Below are positions 1 to 8,965 of a stretch of DNA of 64,000 nucleotides, one piece after another. The translations under genes were made by a program, and so were the position numbers. The notes under the pieces were generated by a model. That model did not search any database and was not told where the DNA came from. It was given only the letters and a program-made list of their open reading frames with translations. This DNA is from Flavobacteriales bacterium (GTDB taxonomy: Bacteria > Bacteroidota > Bacteroidia > Flavobacteriales_F > PHOS-HE28): contig JADJTW010000003.1 of assembly GCA_016710965.1 (NCBI GenBank), positions 124,001-188,000 on the forward strand, written 5' to 3'. The number at the start of each line of letters is the position of its first letter. Positions within the stretch are counted from its first letter, which is position 1.

Positions 1-1132
1 CTGCGATCCATACGGTCCCTACGGGCTTCTCCTGAGTACCGCCATCCGGACCGGCAACTCCGCTCAACGCGATGCTCCAGTCCGTTCGCAAGGCAGCGCG
101 CACGCCTGCCGCCATGCGCTCCACAACGGGCTGGCTAACGGCTCCGTTCAGCTCGAGCATGTCGCTGGGAATGCCCAATTCCTCCATCTTCACAGCATTC
201 GCGTAGCTGACCACGCCACCGATGTAATACGCCGAACTGCCCGGTACGGAAGTGATCAGGTGGCTGACATACCCTCCGGTGCAACTCTCTGCAAGCGAAA
301 GTGTGTGCTTGCGCTCCTTGAGCAAGTATCCCACGACGGCCTCTATCCGGTCGTTCCCTTCGCCGAAGATGAGTTCCGGGATGAGCGCCTGCAGTTCGGC
401 TGCTTTCCGGTCCACGCTTTCGCGCGCCGATGCGAAGTCGGCATTGGCATAGGTGCTTAAGCGAAGCTTCACCAAACCCGGGCTTGGCAGATAAGCGAGC
501 TTGATGCCTTCTACGGCCAGGCTGTCCTCCCATGGGGCTATCCGCTGGGCCAGGTGGCTTTCTCCGAGCCCCGTGGTGAGCAGCGTGCGGTGTACGATGG
601 AAGGCGGAGCGAACCGCTGCACGAGCTGGGGGATCACGTGGGACTGGACCATGGCTTTCATCTCGTAGGGCACACCGGGCATGCTCACGAAAACGCGACC
701 ATCCTTCTCGAACCACATGCCGCTGGCCGTGCCGCGCTCATTCGGCACAACAGTGCAGCTTTCCGGAAGATCGGCCTGCGCTCGATTCACCTCCAATGGA
801 TCGCGGCCGATGCTCTGGAAGAAAGCCGCGATCCGCGCTTCGATATCCGCATGGCGCACGAGCCGGGTGCCGAAGAACGAGCACAGGGCTTCCTTGGTGA
901 TATCGTCCTTGGTGGGCCCAAGCCCGCCGGTGATGAGCACGATAGGGCTGCCCACCGTTCCCAACGCATCGAGGATCTCCGCTTCATCATCCCCTATGGT
1001 GCGTACACGCCGAAGGCGGATGCCTGCCAATGCGAGCTGCTCACCGAGCCAGCCGGCATTGGTGTTCATCGTTTGGCCGATGAGCAGCTCGTCGCCGATG
1101 GAAACGACCTCTGCTGTAATCTCATTCGACAT
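1..1132 (-). CDS. cinA: CinA-family protein (nicotinamide-nucleotide amidase / MoCF domain), 3' end outside window
   Basis: The frame opens at an ATG at 1132 and stays open to the left edge, so about 377 residues are visible and the C-terminus is missing. The N-terminal half is a molybdopterin-binding-like (MoCF) domain with the segments SIGDELLIGQ and TGGLGPTKDD. The later part carries LAESCTGG, typical of the CinA C-terminal amidase domain. CinA proteins hydrolyse NMN to nicotinate mononucleotide or deal with ADP-ribose in pyridine nucleotide repair. The start lies 75 nt past the end of the M16 gene upstream on the same strand counted from its stop at 1145, so the two may be co-transcribed. 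Identification is confident from the two domain signatures; which activity dominates here cannot be read from sequence. Confidence 0.93.
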   Translation of the reverse strand, partial: MSNEITAEVVSIGDELLIGQTMNTNAGWLGEQLALAGIRLRRVRTIGDDEAEILDALGTVGSPIVLITGGLGPTKDDITKEALCSFFGTRLVRHADIEARIAAFFQSIGRDPLEVNRAQADLPESCTVVPNERGTASGMWFEKDGRVFVSMPGVPYEMKAMVQSHVIPQLVQRFAPPSIVHRTLLTTGLGESHLAQRIAPWEDSLAVEGIKLAYLPSPGLVKLRLSTYANADFASARESVDRKAAELQALIPELIFGEGNDRIEAVVGYLLKERKHTLSLAESCTGGYVSHLITSVPGSSAYYIGGVVSYANAVKMEELGIPSDMLELNGAVSQPVVERMAAGVRAALRTDWSIALSGVAGPDGGTQEKPVGTVWIA

Positions 1133-1144
1133 GCCTGCTTTGAC

Positions 1145-4054
1145 CTATTCCTGTGGGTAGCCGAAGAGTTGCTGTTTGTCCAAGAGCCGCACGGGCCCAA
1201 GGCGCTTGAGCACCGCGAGGTCAACGGCGCCCTCCTTGCCCATGACGCAGTAGTGGTACGGACGCCCCTTGATCTCCTTGTCGAAGAATGCCTTCATATC
1301 CTCGATGCTGATGGCGGGTATCCGCTCGTAGGAGAGACGCCGCACATCGTAATCAAGCCCACGCCGCTGGGCAGCGTCCCACTGCCAATAGATGTTTTCC
1401 TTGGTGATGCGTGTGCTGGAGATCACCTTCAAGGCACTGGCCTTGGCGCCTTCGAACTGCTCACGCGCCATGGGCATCTCGTTCATCAGGACCAGCATCG
1501 CGTCCACCGCATCGTTCAGCTTGTCGGCTTGTGTGCCTATGAAAGCGCGTACGTAGTGGGCATGCTCCTTCTTCGACGGGCTGGTGTAGCTGGCACTTGC
1601 ACCGTATGCAAGGGCTTTGGCTTCGCGGATCTCCTGGAAGACGATGCTGCTGAGCCCGGCGCCGAAATACTCGTTGAACAGCGAGGCGTAGGGCAGCTTC
1701 TCCGCATCGAAGGGACCGGCCTTGCTCACGAGCACCATCTCGGCCTGCACCATGTCGTGCTGCGCGAAGTAGACATTGTTCGCGGTGGTGGGCAATTCAG
1801 GATAGGTGCGAGGCTCGGGGTAATCTGCCAGGGTTCCGGGGATAAGATGCTTGCGCTCCAGAAGCGCGGCTGCATCGGCAGCGTCTTTGCGTCCGTAGTA
1901 GAAGACCTTGTGCCGGTAGCTTGTAAGCGAACGGATGCGTCGTACGAGATCATCAGCGTTCAAACCGGCCAGCTGTTCCGCCGACAGCACATCATTGAAA
2001 GCCGATCGCTCGCCGTACTTGGCGTAGTTCACCAGGCCGTTCATGATGCTTCCCTTGTTCTTGAGCTCGTCCTGGCGGCTCTTCCGGATATCGGCGATCA
2101 GGCTGCTCAGGGCTTCCTCGTTGGGCTGTGCGCCTGCGAGGAGCTGTTCGAGCAGGTCGATGCCCTGCGGCAGGTTCTTCTCCAGTCCACTGAGCGTAAC
2201 GTAGCAACGGTCCTCGCTGGCGAAGACGTCGATGGAGAGGCCGAGCTTGAAGAGCTCCTGCTTGAAGGCGGCCGGTGCGAACTGCGATGTGCCCAGATAG
2301 GGCAGGTACTCCACCGCCACCTTCAGCAGCGCATCGTGGTTGGTGCCCATGTCCAGGATGTAGCGGAGGCTGAAGAGATCATTGGTCGGGTTCTTCACCA
2401 CCGCCAGCGGGACCTGGTTTCCCAACGTGCGGTGGATGATCGCCTTGCCGAAGTCCACGAACTCGGGTGCCAAGGAGGCGCTGGGGACCTTCTCCCACTC
2501 GCTGCGCCAGGCGCTCATGCCATCGCGCTTGATGTCGATGGGCGTGATGGCTGGCTTGCTCACCTTGTGCGCATCCTTGTTCTCGCCTGTTCTCTTGAAC
2601 ACGCACACGTAGCCCTGGCCCAGGTGGCGCGCTGCGAAATCCATCACTTGCTGCTTCGTGGTCCGGCGCATGCGCTCGTGCTGGTCCACCACGTCCTTCC
2701 ACTCCTTTCTCAGGATGAAGGCATCGGTCATGGCACCAGCGCGCTGGCCATTGTTCTCGTTCCAGGAACGGATGCGCTGTTGCTGCAGGTCGTTCACCAC
2801 GGCATCGATCATCCAATCAGCGAACTCGCCTCGCTTGAGCTTTTCCAACTGGGCAAGCAGCAGGTCGCGCACGTCCTCCAGCTCCTGCCCTTCCTTGGCC
2901 TTGCCAGTGAGCCCGAACTCGGAGTAGTCGGCCTGTGTGCTCGAATAGGAGGAGGCATCGAGCACTTTCTGCGCCTGCACCAATTCGAGGTCGATGATGC
3001 CGGCCTTGCCGTTGTTGAGGATGCCATCGATCAACTGCAGCATGATGGGGTCGGATGTGCCGTAGCCGCCGAAGCGCCATGCCAATTGCACCCATTCGGC
3101 GTCGGGCCCGAAGACTTCCGCAGCCGCTGGCGACTTCAGGTCCGCATCGCGCTCATAGCTGAAGCTAGGCACTTCCTGCTTCACCCATTTCCCGAAATGC
3201 TTGTCGACCATGGCGATGGTGCGATCGTAGTCGATATCGCCCGCGAGGATCACAGCCATGTTGTTCGGCACGTACCATCGATCGAAGAACTCATGGATCT
3301 TCACCATGCTGGGGTTCTTCAGATGCTCCCCAGTGCCGATCGTCGTTTGTGTGCCGTAGGGGTGCCTTGGGTAGAGCAATTCGTTCTTCTTCATGTACGC
3401 CTGCCTGCCATCGTTGTCCTGCCCTCTGTTGAATTCCTCGTACACGGTCTCCAACTCGGTATGGAAGAGGCGCAGCACGCATTCCTGCATGCGCTCGCTC
3501 TCGATCATCATCCATCGCTCCAGTTCGTCCGCGGGCACATCGTTGATGTACACGGTCCGCTCGGTGCTGGTGTAGGCGTTGGTGCCGCGCGCGCCCAGCT
3601 TCTTTATCATCCTATCGTACTCGTTGGGTACTGCGTACGAAGCGGCAATGCTGCTCAGGCTGTCGATGCGATGGTAGATCCGTGAACGCTCCACCTCGTC
3701 CGTGGTGCTTCGGCGCTGCTCATAGGCGTCGCGTATCTGCTTCAACAAGGCGTCCTCTTTCTCCCAGTCGCCTGTACCGATGCGGCTGGTGCCCTTGAAC
3801 AGCATGTGCTCCAGGTAGTGGGCCAGGCCGGTGGCATCGGCCGGGTCGTTCTTGCTCCCGGCTCGCACCGCGATGTTGGTCTGCACGCGCGGTGCATCGG
3901 TGTTCCGGCTCAGCCACACCTGCAAGCCATTGTCCAGTGTATAGATCCGGGTTTCCATCGGATCCCCTGGGACGCTCGTGTACGTGTACTTCTTCTGGGC
4001 GTGGGTCGCAGTACTTGCTATGGCGCCGAGAAGGAAAAGCAGGATGTAACGCAT
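1145..4054 (-). CDS. M16 family zinc metalloprotease (insulinase/pitrilysin type), periplasmic
   Basis: A 969-residue protein with a signal peptide ending near THAQ (residues 17-20). The inverted zinc motif H-Y-L-E-H occurs at residues 79-83, followed by the downstream glutamate region (E-T-V-Y-E-E-F-N). The length corresponds to two fused M16 halves, of which only the N-terminal one carries the zinc site, as is normal for this family. It probably degrades peptides in the periplasm. It precedes cinA on the same strand with only about 12 nt between them, so they may form one transcript. The function (peptide clearance versus processing) is inferred from the family only. Confidence 0.93.
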   Translation of the reverse strand: MRYILLFLLGAIASTATHAQKKYTYTSVPGDPMETRIYTLDNGLQVWLSRNTDAPRVQTNIAVRAGSKNDPADATGLAHYLEHMLFKGTSRIGTGDWEKEDALLKQIRDAYEQRRSTTDEVERSRIYHRIDSLSSIAASYAVPNEYDRMIKKLGARGTNAYTSTERTVYINDVPADELERWMMIESERMQECVLRLFHTELETVYEEFNRGQDNDGRQAYMKKNELLYPRHPYGTQTTIGTGEHLKNPSMVKIHEFFDRWYVPNNMAVILAGDIDYDRTIAMVDKHFGKWVKQEVPSFSYERDADLKSPAAAEVFGPDAEWVQLAWRFGGYGTSDPIMLQLIDGILNNGKAGIIDLELVQAQKVLDASSYSSTQADYSEFGLTGKAKEGQELEDVRDLLLAQLEKLKRGEFADWMIDAVVNDLQQQRIRSWNENNGQRAGAMTDAFILRKEWKDVVDQHERMRRTTKQQVMDFAARHLGQGYVCVFKRTGENKDAHKVSKPAITPIDIKRDGMSAWRSEWEKVPSASLAPEFVDFGKAIIHRTLGNQVPLAVVKNPTNDLFSLRYILDMGTNHDALLKVAVEYLPYLGTSQFAPAAFKQELFKLGLSIDVFASEDRCYVTLSGLEKNLPQGIDLLEQLLAGAQPNEEALSSLIADIRKSRQDELKNKGSIMNGLVNYAKYGERSAFNDVLSAEQLAGLNADDLVRRIRSLTSYRHKVFYYGRKDAADAAALLERKHLIPGTLADYPEPRTYPELPTTANNVYFAQHDMVQAEMVLVSKAGPFDAEKLPYASLFNEYFGAGLSSIVFQEIREAKALAYGASASYTSPSKKEHAHYVRAFIGTQADKLNDAVDAMLVLMNEMPMAREQFEGAKASALKVISSTRITKENIYWQWDAAQRRGLDYDVRRLSYERIPAISIEDMKAFFDKEIKGRPYHYCVMGKEGAVDLAVLKRLGPVRLLDKQQLFGYPQE

Positions 4055-4107
4055 GGTTCGATCGTTGGGCGTGAAGTTGCTGAAAATGCCCCGGCTCTCC
4101 TCCCCCG

Positions 4108-4569
4108 CTAGCCGTGCATGGTGGGAGCCTTGCCGTACCGCGCCACCACCACGGCTTCATACGCCAGGAAATCCTTCCAGCGGTGGTCCACGTCCACCTC
4201 TCTGCCGTACATGCGGGCGAATCCGATGAAGGTGGTGTAGTGGCCCGCTTCGCTGATCATGAGGTCACGGTAGAAAGCGCGCAGTTCGGCATCGTCCACC
4301 TGTTCGCTCAGCATCTTGAAGCGCTCGCAACTACGGGCTTCGATCATGGCGCTGAAGAGCAGTCGATCCACCAGTCTCTCTTCGCGTGATCCATCCTTGC
4401 GCACGAACTGCATCAATTCGTTCACGTAATCGTCCTTGCGCTCAGGGCCGAGGACCCAGCCACGTGCGTGTATCCGCTCCACCACCTGCCCGAAGTGCGT
4501 GATCTCCTCCTGTGCGATGCGCGTGAGCTCCATGACCAGTTCTCCCAGTTCCGGGTAGCGTACGATCAT
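4108..4569 (-). CDS. miaE: tRNA-(ms2io6A37) hydroxylase MiaE-like, 5'-truncated
   Basis: The only usable start codon is ATG at 4569, giving 153 residues, clearly shorter than usual MiaE proteins (about 190-200). The visible part has ferritin-like diiron motifs: Q-E-E-I-T-H-F near the start, E-A-R-S-C-E in the middle and S-E-A-G-H-Y near the end. The same frame continues upstream of the ATG as F-W-C-E-Q-K-A-A-S-N-A-I-S, which matches the family, and then breaks off exactly at a terminator hairpin belonging to the upstream gene (4607-4638). So the first helix, with a probable iron-ligand glutamate, lies outside the ATG-initiated protein. It is either a truncated pseudogene or uses a non-standard start. 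MiaE would hydroxylate the isopentenyl group of modified A37 in tRNA. Confidence 0.72.
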   Translation of the reverse strand: MIVRYPELGELVMELTRIAQEEITHFGQVVERIHARGWVLGPERKDDYVNELMQFVRKDGSREERLVDRLLFSAMIEARSCERFKMLSEQVDDAELRAFYRDLMISEAGHYTTFIGFARMYGREVDVDHRWKDFLAYEAVVVARYGKAPTMHG

Positions 4570-4606
4570 GCTGATGGCGTTGCTGGCAGCCTTCTGCTCG
4601 CACCAG

Positions 4607-4638
4607 AAAAGGGCCGCGGCATCGGTGTGCCGCGGCCC
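4607..4638 (-). terminator. Rho-independent terminator of the large T9SS cargo gene
   Basis: On the minus strand there is a perfect 11-bp GC-rich stem (GGGCCGCGGCA / TGCCGCGGCCC) with a 6-nt loop, followed at once by TTTT. It lies 17 nt after the stop codon at 4656. It also sits directly before the surviving homology of miaE. Confidence 0.85.
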
Positions 4639-4655
4639 TTCTTCAGATGGTAGCT

Positions 4656-7600
4656 CTAGCGCTGTATCACCAGGCGTTCGCTGTGCGAAAGCCCATCTGC
4701 GTAGATGTTCACCACGTACATCCCAGCGGCAAGCTCCTTGAGGTCCAGTACCGCGTTCACCGCGCCTGCACTCACCGCAATCGTTCGTGCGCTTACGCGC
4801 TTGCCGAAGAGGTCGAGTATATCGACGCTCACGGTATTCGCACCTTCCGGTGAATTCTCCATTCGGAGAGTGACCTGGTCACCACTGTTGGGGTTCGGGT
4901 AAAGCTTGATGACGGACGTGGTCGTCGCTGCATTCCCGTTCTCTTCCAGCAGGAACTCTTGCTCGCATCCTGCAGTGTACAGTTCGCACACTTTGCCCCA
5001 GCGCACAGCATCTTCTGCATAGGGGTCGTCCGGTACGCACCAGGTGGCACCTCCATCGAAGCTGGCCCGCACTTCCACCAGATAGGTCTTGCAGGGCTCC
5101 AGCACTGCACCACTGGGAACCGGACTTGCGACCACGTTGGCCATGTTCAGGTAGGTCCATGGATTTGCACCCACGCCGTTCTTCACGATCACGACGCCTT
5201 CAGCCGGCAGGCGGAAGCGGAATTGGTACTTGTTGGCGCTCTGACTTCCGCAGCTGGCCGTGAATCGTGTCTTGGGCTTGGCGAAGACAGCACTGGCGCC
5301 GCCATTGCCCAACGGTTTCGTCTGGCCGCAGGACAAGTGGCCATTGTCGATCTCATCCTGAAGGCTGGTGCGTGGGCATTGGCCTGAGGTATTGTCTATC
5401 ATCATCCTGCTGGCTACTCCCCATTCGCGCCAAACACCGGGGCTGATACGCGTACGCACACGCACATTGTACAGTTCGCCTTCGACCAGGGAGGGCAGGC
5501 TTGCCATGTTCACCTGGTTCGGTCCCGGCGCATTCGCGGGGTACCGGAAGCTGAGGCCTCCATTGGGGTCATAGAACCAGAATTGGTAAACGTTGCCGCT
5601 GGTGCTGTTCGGTGTGTTGTCTGCCGTCAGCTTGTCCGAGCAGTTGCCGTTCACGCCCCTACGCAGGTCCAGCCGATCGGTGCATGCGCTGATCAACCGG
5701 TCGTTGCCCAAGGGCAGGCAGAAGCCGCCGTTGTTGGCGATCTGACTGTTCGGCCCGTCGAAGTTCTCCGTGTTATCGATGATGCGCACACCACCGCTGG
5801 TGACCAACTTATAGCCGAAGTCAGCGTCCCAACTGAAATCGTCATCCAGTACGCGGAGGTAGAAGCATCCGTCCGGCAGGCAAGTGGTCAACGAGTACTC
5901 GGAAGCCGCCGGGAACACCTGACTGCCGCTCTGCACAAGGATGTCGCTGCCCTGCTGGCGCAATTCCCAAGTGACCAGGCTTACGCCATCGGTGTTTTGG
6001 AACACGATATTCAGATCGGTCGTGCAGGGCGTGCCAGCGCATCCGCAAGTGGGGCTCGCACCATATACATCGAGCACGGTGAGAGCGTTGGCATCATCGC
6101 ACGGAGCGTCCGGCTCGGCATCAGGTATCGCAGGGCATGGATCCGTGTTGTTCGCCACGAATCCGCCAGGCTGCTCGCAGGCCACTTGGGAGATGGCCGG
6201 GTCGCCTTCGCCATCACCATCCGTATCGTCGTACCAGGTCTGCGCGGGATCGAAATTCGCATCGCCAGTGGTGAAGACGATAGGCGATGTTCCAGCCGTC
6301 GGGTTCACGGTATTGCCACCGCCGGTCCACACACCCGTATTGCTTAAGCCGGGGCAGTTGAGGATCGCGCCGGTGGCCACATCGCGCTGTTCGATCCGAC
6401 GCACACCGGTGGCAAGGGCGGTTGGGATGTAAGCGCCCCATCGTCCCGATTGACCATCCACGTTAGGCGTGTACCATGTCGTGTAGTTCGTTGTGATGCC
6501 ATCGTCCTCGGCCCATGAGCCCCAGAGCGGCCGACCTGTCCCCGCCGTGTTGTTGTACAGCAAGACCATGTTCTCCGCTGTTGCGCTCGAACTGCCGCGC
6601 ACCGCACGACCGGTGGTGGTGGGCGCGATCATGGTGATGGTGCTCGTGCTGCGCACCGCCGTGGTCACCGATGTGCCGCCGAAGCCATTGTTGAGATCGA
6701 CGTAGAAATACACGTCGCTGCCATCGGCGAAGACCGCATTGCCGGTAGGCACTATGCAGAACCAACCAGTGTACTCCCCGTTCCCATCGGTGGTGAGTTC
6801 TCCGTAGCGGTTATTCGTGGTGAATTCATCACCGCTCATGAGCGATCCGCCCATGCTCTTGGCCGACGACTGTCCGGTGATGTATCCTGCTGCGTCCGGG
6901 CTGTTGTTGATCACGAAGAAGTTGCCAGCCGGTGTGGCCAGGCCGAGCGATGGATTGGTGCTCGCACCCGTGAAATAACGGTAGGTCGTGTTCGGGATCA
7001 GGTCGCCCAACGTGAGGCGGCACACGTAAGGCAACCGATTGGCGGTGGTATTGCCATTGATCGCGTACTGGGGCAGGATCACTTCGGTAAGCGTCGGCAC
7101 GTTCGTGATCCAGATCGAAGGACCGTTGGTGCCGTTCAGGCCGGTTGCCGTGGCGGAAAGGATGTAGCTGCCCGGCGCACTGAAGCTGATGTCATTGAAG
7201 GTGGCCTCGCCATTCACCGCAGGCTGCATGAGCGTGCCGCTCAACGAACCCGGACCACTGAAGACGGCAATGGTGATCGTGCCGGTGTATTCTGTGGCCA
7301 CATTCGCATCGGCACGCAAGGCCTGCACTTGGAACGCAGCAACGTTCACCCCGGTGAGCCCGCTCACGGGCACGTTCGCGAAGTTGAGGTCCTGCGCAGC
7401 GCCCAGCACATCGAATGGTGCGCTACTGCCCGTTGTGAGCAAATCGCCGCTCGTGCGCACAGCATCAAGCACGACGCCGGTCTCGGGCGTATCGTAGGTG
7501 GTGCCGGTGATCGTTACGCTATTGGTGCCTGCGAGGATCGTTCCGGTCAATGTGCCGCCAAGCGTCCCCGAACCGGTGTTCAACTGCAGTTGCACGTCCG

Positions 7601-8858
7601 TGTCGGAGCCCACGTTCTGCGGGATGTTGGCGCCATCCTGTGCCTCCACGGTCATGCTGAAGGCCGTGCTCTCGATCACATTGTTCCCGCCATTGATGCT
7701 GGTGACGACCAATTGAGTGGGCGGTGTAACCGCGATGCCTGTTCCGCTCACCGGCACCAGTTGCGTGGTGGCGGGACTGCTGGCATTGCTCACATCACCG
7801 CCCTGCGCGCCGGGTGCCGCTGGCGTGAAGCGTACATCGATGGTGCGTAGGCCGGTATTGCCGCTGCCAAGGTTGATCGCGGTGGTACCGAAGGCGGCGG
7901 GGCTCTCACGGATCTCGAAACCGCCAGCTGGTGGCGTAACTAGGAGATCGTTCGTGAGATCGGTGCCTTCGACCGTGTAAGCCGAGGAAGCGCTGCTGTT
8001 GCCGACGATCACGTTGCCGAAATCGCCGTCGAAGCCGGTCTGATCAACGATGATATTGGGGGTGGCCGAAACGCTCAGCGAGAAATTGTCCACGCCGGCG
8101 CAAGCGTCGCTTCCGGCCTCGTCGAAGTCCTTCCAGCGGATGTACAGGTATTCGCCATTCGCCCATCCGAGACCGCTTAGGGTTTGCGCGATGCTGGCTC
8201 CGCCGATCTGGAACAAGGGCGAGATGGCCGCCTGCGTCCCTGGCGATCCTGTACCGCTGCCTGGTGTAGTGAAGCCCGTGCCGCTCACCCATGCGCCAGC
8301 CGCGTCGTTGAAGGTGCCATCGCCGGTGCCGCTCACAGCGAGCACGTTGGTAGCGCTCACGCGGTAGCTCATCGGATAGTTGTTCACCGTGGAACTGGGG
8401 TTGCGGTTCATCACCGCATCATAGCTCACGTTCAAGCTATTGATGGTGTTGCCGGTATTGTTCTGCAGCACGATGCCGAAGGCGGTGGTTATGCTGCCGG
8501 ATCCGAGAGCACCGAGTGCGCGATTGGGGGTGGGTTGCGCATCGTACATGCCGAAGAACGATCCGGTGGCGGATCCCCCGTTAGTGCGTCCCCAGCGCGG
8601 TGTGCCGCCGTTATGGTGGTAGATGTACCAACCGTTGGTACTGAGACCGCCAGCCTGCGTGCTGGCGTCCAGCATGGTGGTGGTGGCGATCGCGGCTGGC
8701 GTCAATGCCGTAGCCGTGATGCTCTGGAAATCCTGGGTATAGGTACCGCCAACGTAGTTCACGGCTTGGGCGTTCGCGCTCACGATCAATCCTAGGAAAG
8801 CGAGGGCAGTCAGGGCAGCTCGAAGCTGGCGCACGATGGAGGAAGTGGTCCGGGTCAT
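4656..8858 (-). CDS. Large secreted protein with T9SS type A C-terminal sorting domain
   Basis: About 1400 residues starting at the ATG at 8858, where a signal peptide begins (MTRTTSSIVRQ, hydrophobic core, cleavage near SANAQA); the open frame continues 25 codons further up but without signal-peptide character. The N-terminal third resembles secreted Bacteroidota proteins with a beta-sandwich anchor. The middle has Ig-like repeats with phrases such as VPVSGTGIAV. The C-terminus (IKLYPNPNSGDQVTLRMENS onward to LVIQR) is a T9SS type A sorting domain, so the protein should cross the outer membrane through the Por/Spr machinery and be anchored or released. A stretch D-D-T-D-G-D-G-E-G-D-P looks like a thrombospondin-type calcium-binding repeat. 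No catalytic motif was recognised, so adhesion or matrix roles are only guesses. Confidence 0.85.
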   Translation of the reverse strand: MTRTTSSIVRQLRAALTALAFLGLIVSANAQAVNYVGGTYTQDFQSITATALTPAAIATTTMLDASTQAGGLSTNGWYIYHHNGGTPRWGRTNGGSATGSFFGMYDAQPTPNRALGALGSGSITTAFGIVLQNNTGNTINSLNVSYDAVMNRNPSSTVNNYPMSYRVSATNVLAVSGTGDGTFNDAAGAWVSGTGFTTPGSGTGSPGTQAAISPLFQIGGASIAQTLSGLGWANGEYLYIRWKDFDEAGSDACAGVDNFSLSVSATPNIIVDQTGFDGDFGNVIVGNSSASSAYTVEGTDLTNDLLVTPPAGGFEIRESPAAFGTTAINLGSGNTGLRTIDVRFTPAAPGAQGGDVSNASSPATTQLVPVSGTGIAVTPPTQLVVTSINGGNNVIESTAFSMTVEAQDGANIPQNVGSDTDVQLQLNTGSGTLGGTLTGTILAGTNSVTITGTTYDTPETGVVLDAVRTSGDLLTTGSSAPFDVLGAAQDLNFANVPVSGLTGVNVAAFQVQALRADANVATEYTGTITIAVFSGPGSLSGTLMQPAVNGEATFNDISFSAPGSYILSATATGLNGTNGPSIWITNVPTLTEVILPQYAINGNTTANRLPYVCRLTLGDLIPNTTYRYFTGASTNPSLGLATPAGNFFVINNSPDAAGYITGQSSAKSMGGSLMSGDEFTTNNRYGELTTDGNGEYTGWFCIVPTGNAVFADGSDVYFYVDLNNGFGGTSVTTAVRSTSTITMIAPTTTGRAVRGSSSATAENMVLLYNNTAGTGRPLWGSWAEDDGITTNYTTWYTPNVDGQSGRWGAYIPTALATGVRRIEQRDVATGAILNCPGLSNTGVWTGGGNTVNPTAGTSPIVFTTGDANFDPAQTWYDDTDGDGEGDPAISQVACEQPGGFVANNTDPCPAIPDAEPDAPCDDANALTVLDVYGASPTCGCAGTPCTTDLNIVFQNTDGVSLVTWELRQQGSDILVQSGSQVFPAASEYSLTTCLPDGCFYLRVLDDDFSWDADFGYKLVTSGGVRIIDNTENFDGPNSQIANNGGFCLPLGNDRLISACTDRLDLRRGVNGNCSDKLTADNTPNSTSGNVYQFWFYDPNGGLSFRYPANAPGPNQVNMASLPSLVEGELYNVRVRTRISPGVWREWGVASRMMIDNTSGQCPRTSLQDEIDNGHLSCGQTKPLGNGGASAVFAKPKTRFTASCGSQSANKYQFRFRLPAEGVVIVKNGVGANPWTYLNMANVVASPVPSGAVLEPCKTYLVEVRASFDGGATWCVPDDPYAEDAVRWGKVCELYTAGCEQEFLLEENGNAATTTSVIKLYPNPNSGDQVTLRMENSPEGANTVSVDILDLFGKRVSARTIAVSAGAVNAVLDLKELAAGMYVVNIYADGLSHSERLVIQR

Positions 8859-8965
8859 TGGGTCGTCTGTTTGGATGTGCAAAGAAGGTCGTGGTAGGTT
8901 GCCCGAAGGTATCCCCGGATCTATTTCCTGCAAGGAATGTTGAAAAGGTTCCCGAAGGCCTATGG

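Noticed and set aside
554..3685. A very long open frame (over 1000 codons) on the plus strand opposite the M16 protease and cinA
   Set aside because: It is antisense to two clearly homologous genes, its translation has no recognisable domain, and such frames arise from the codon bias of high-GC genes.
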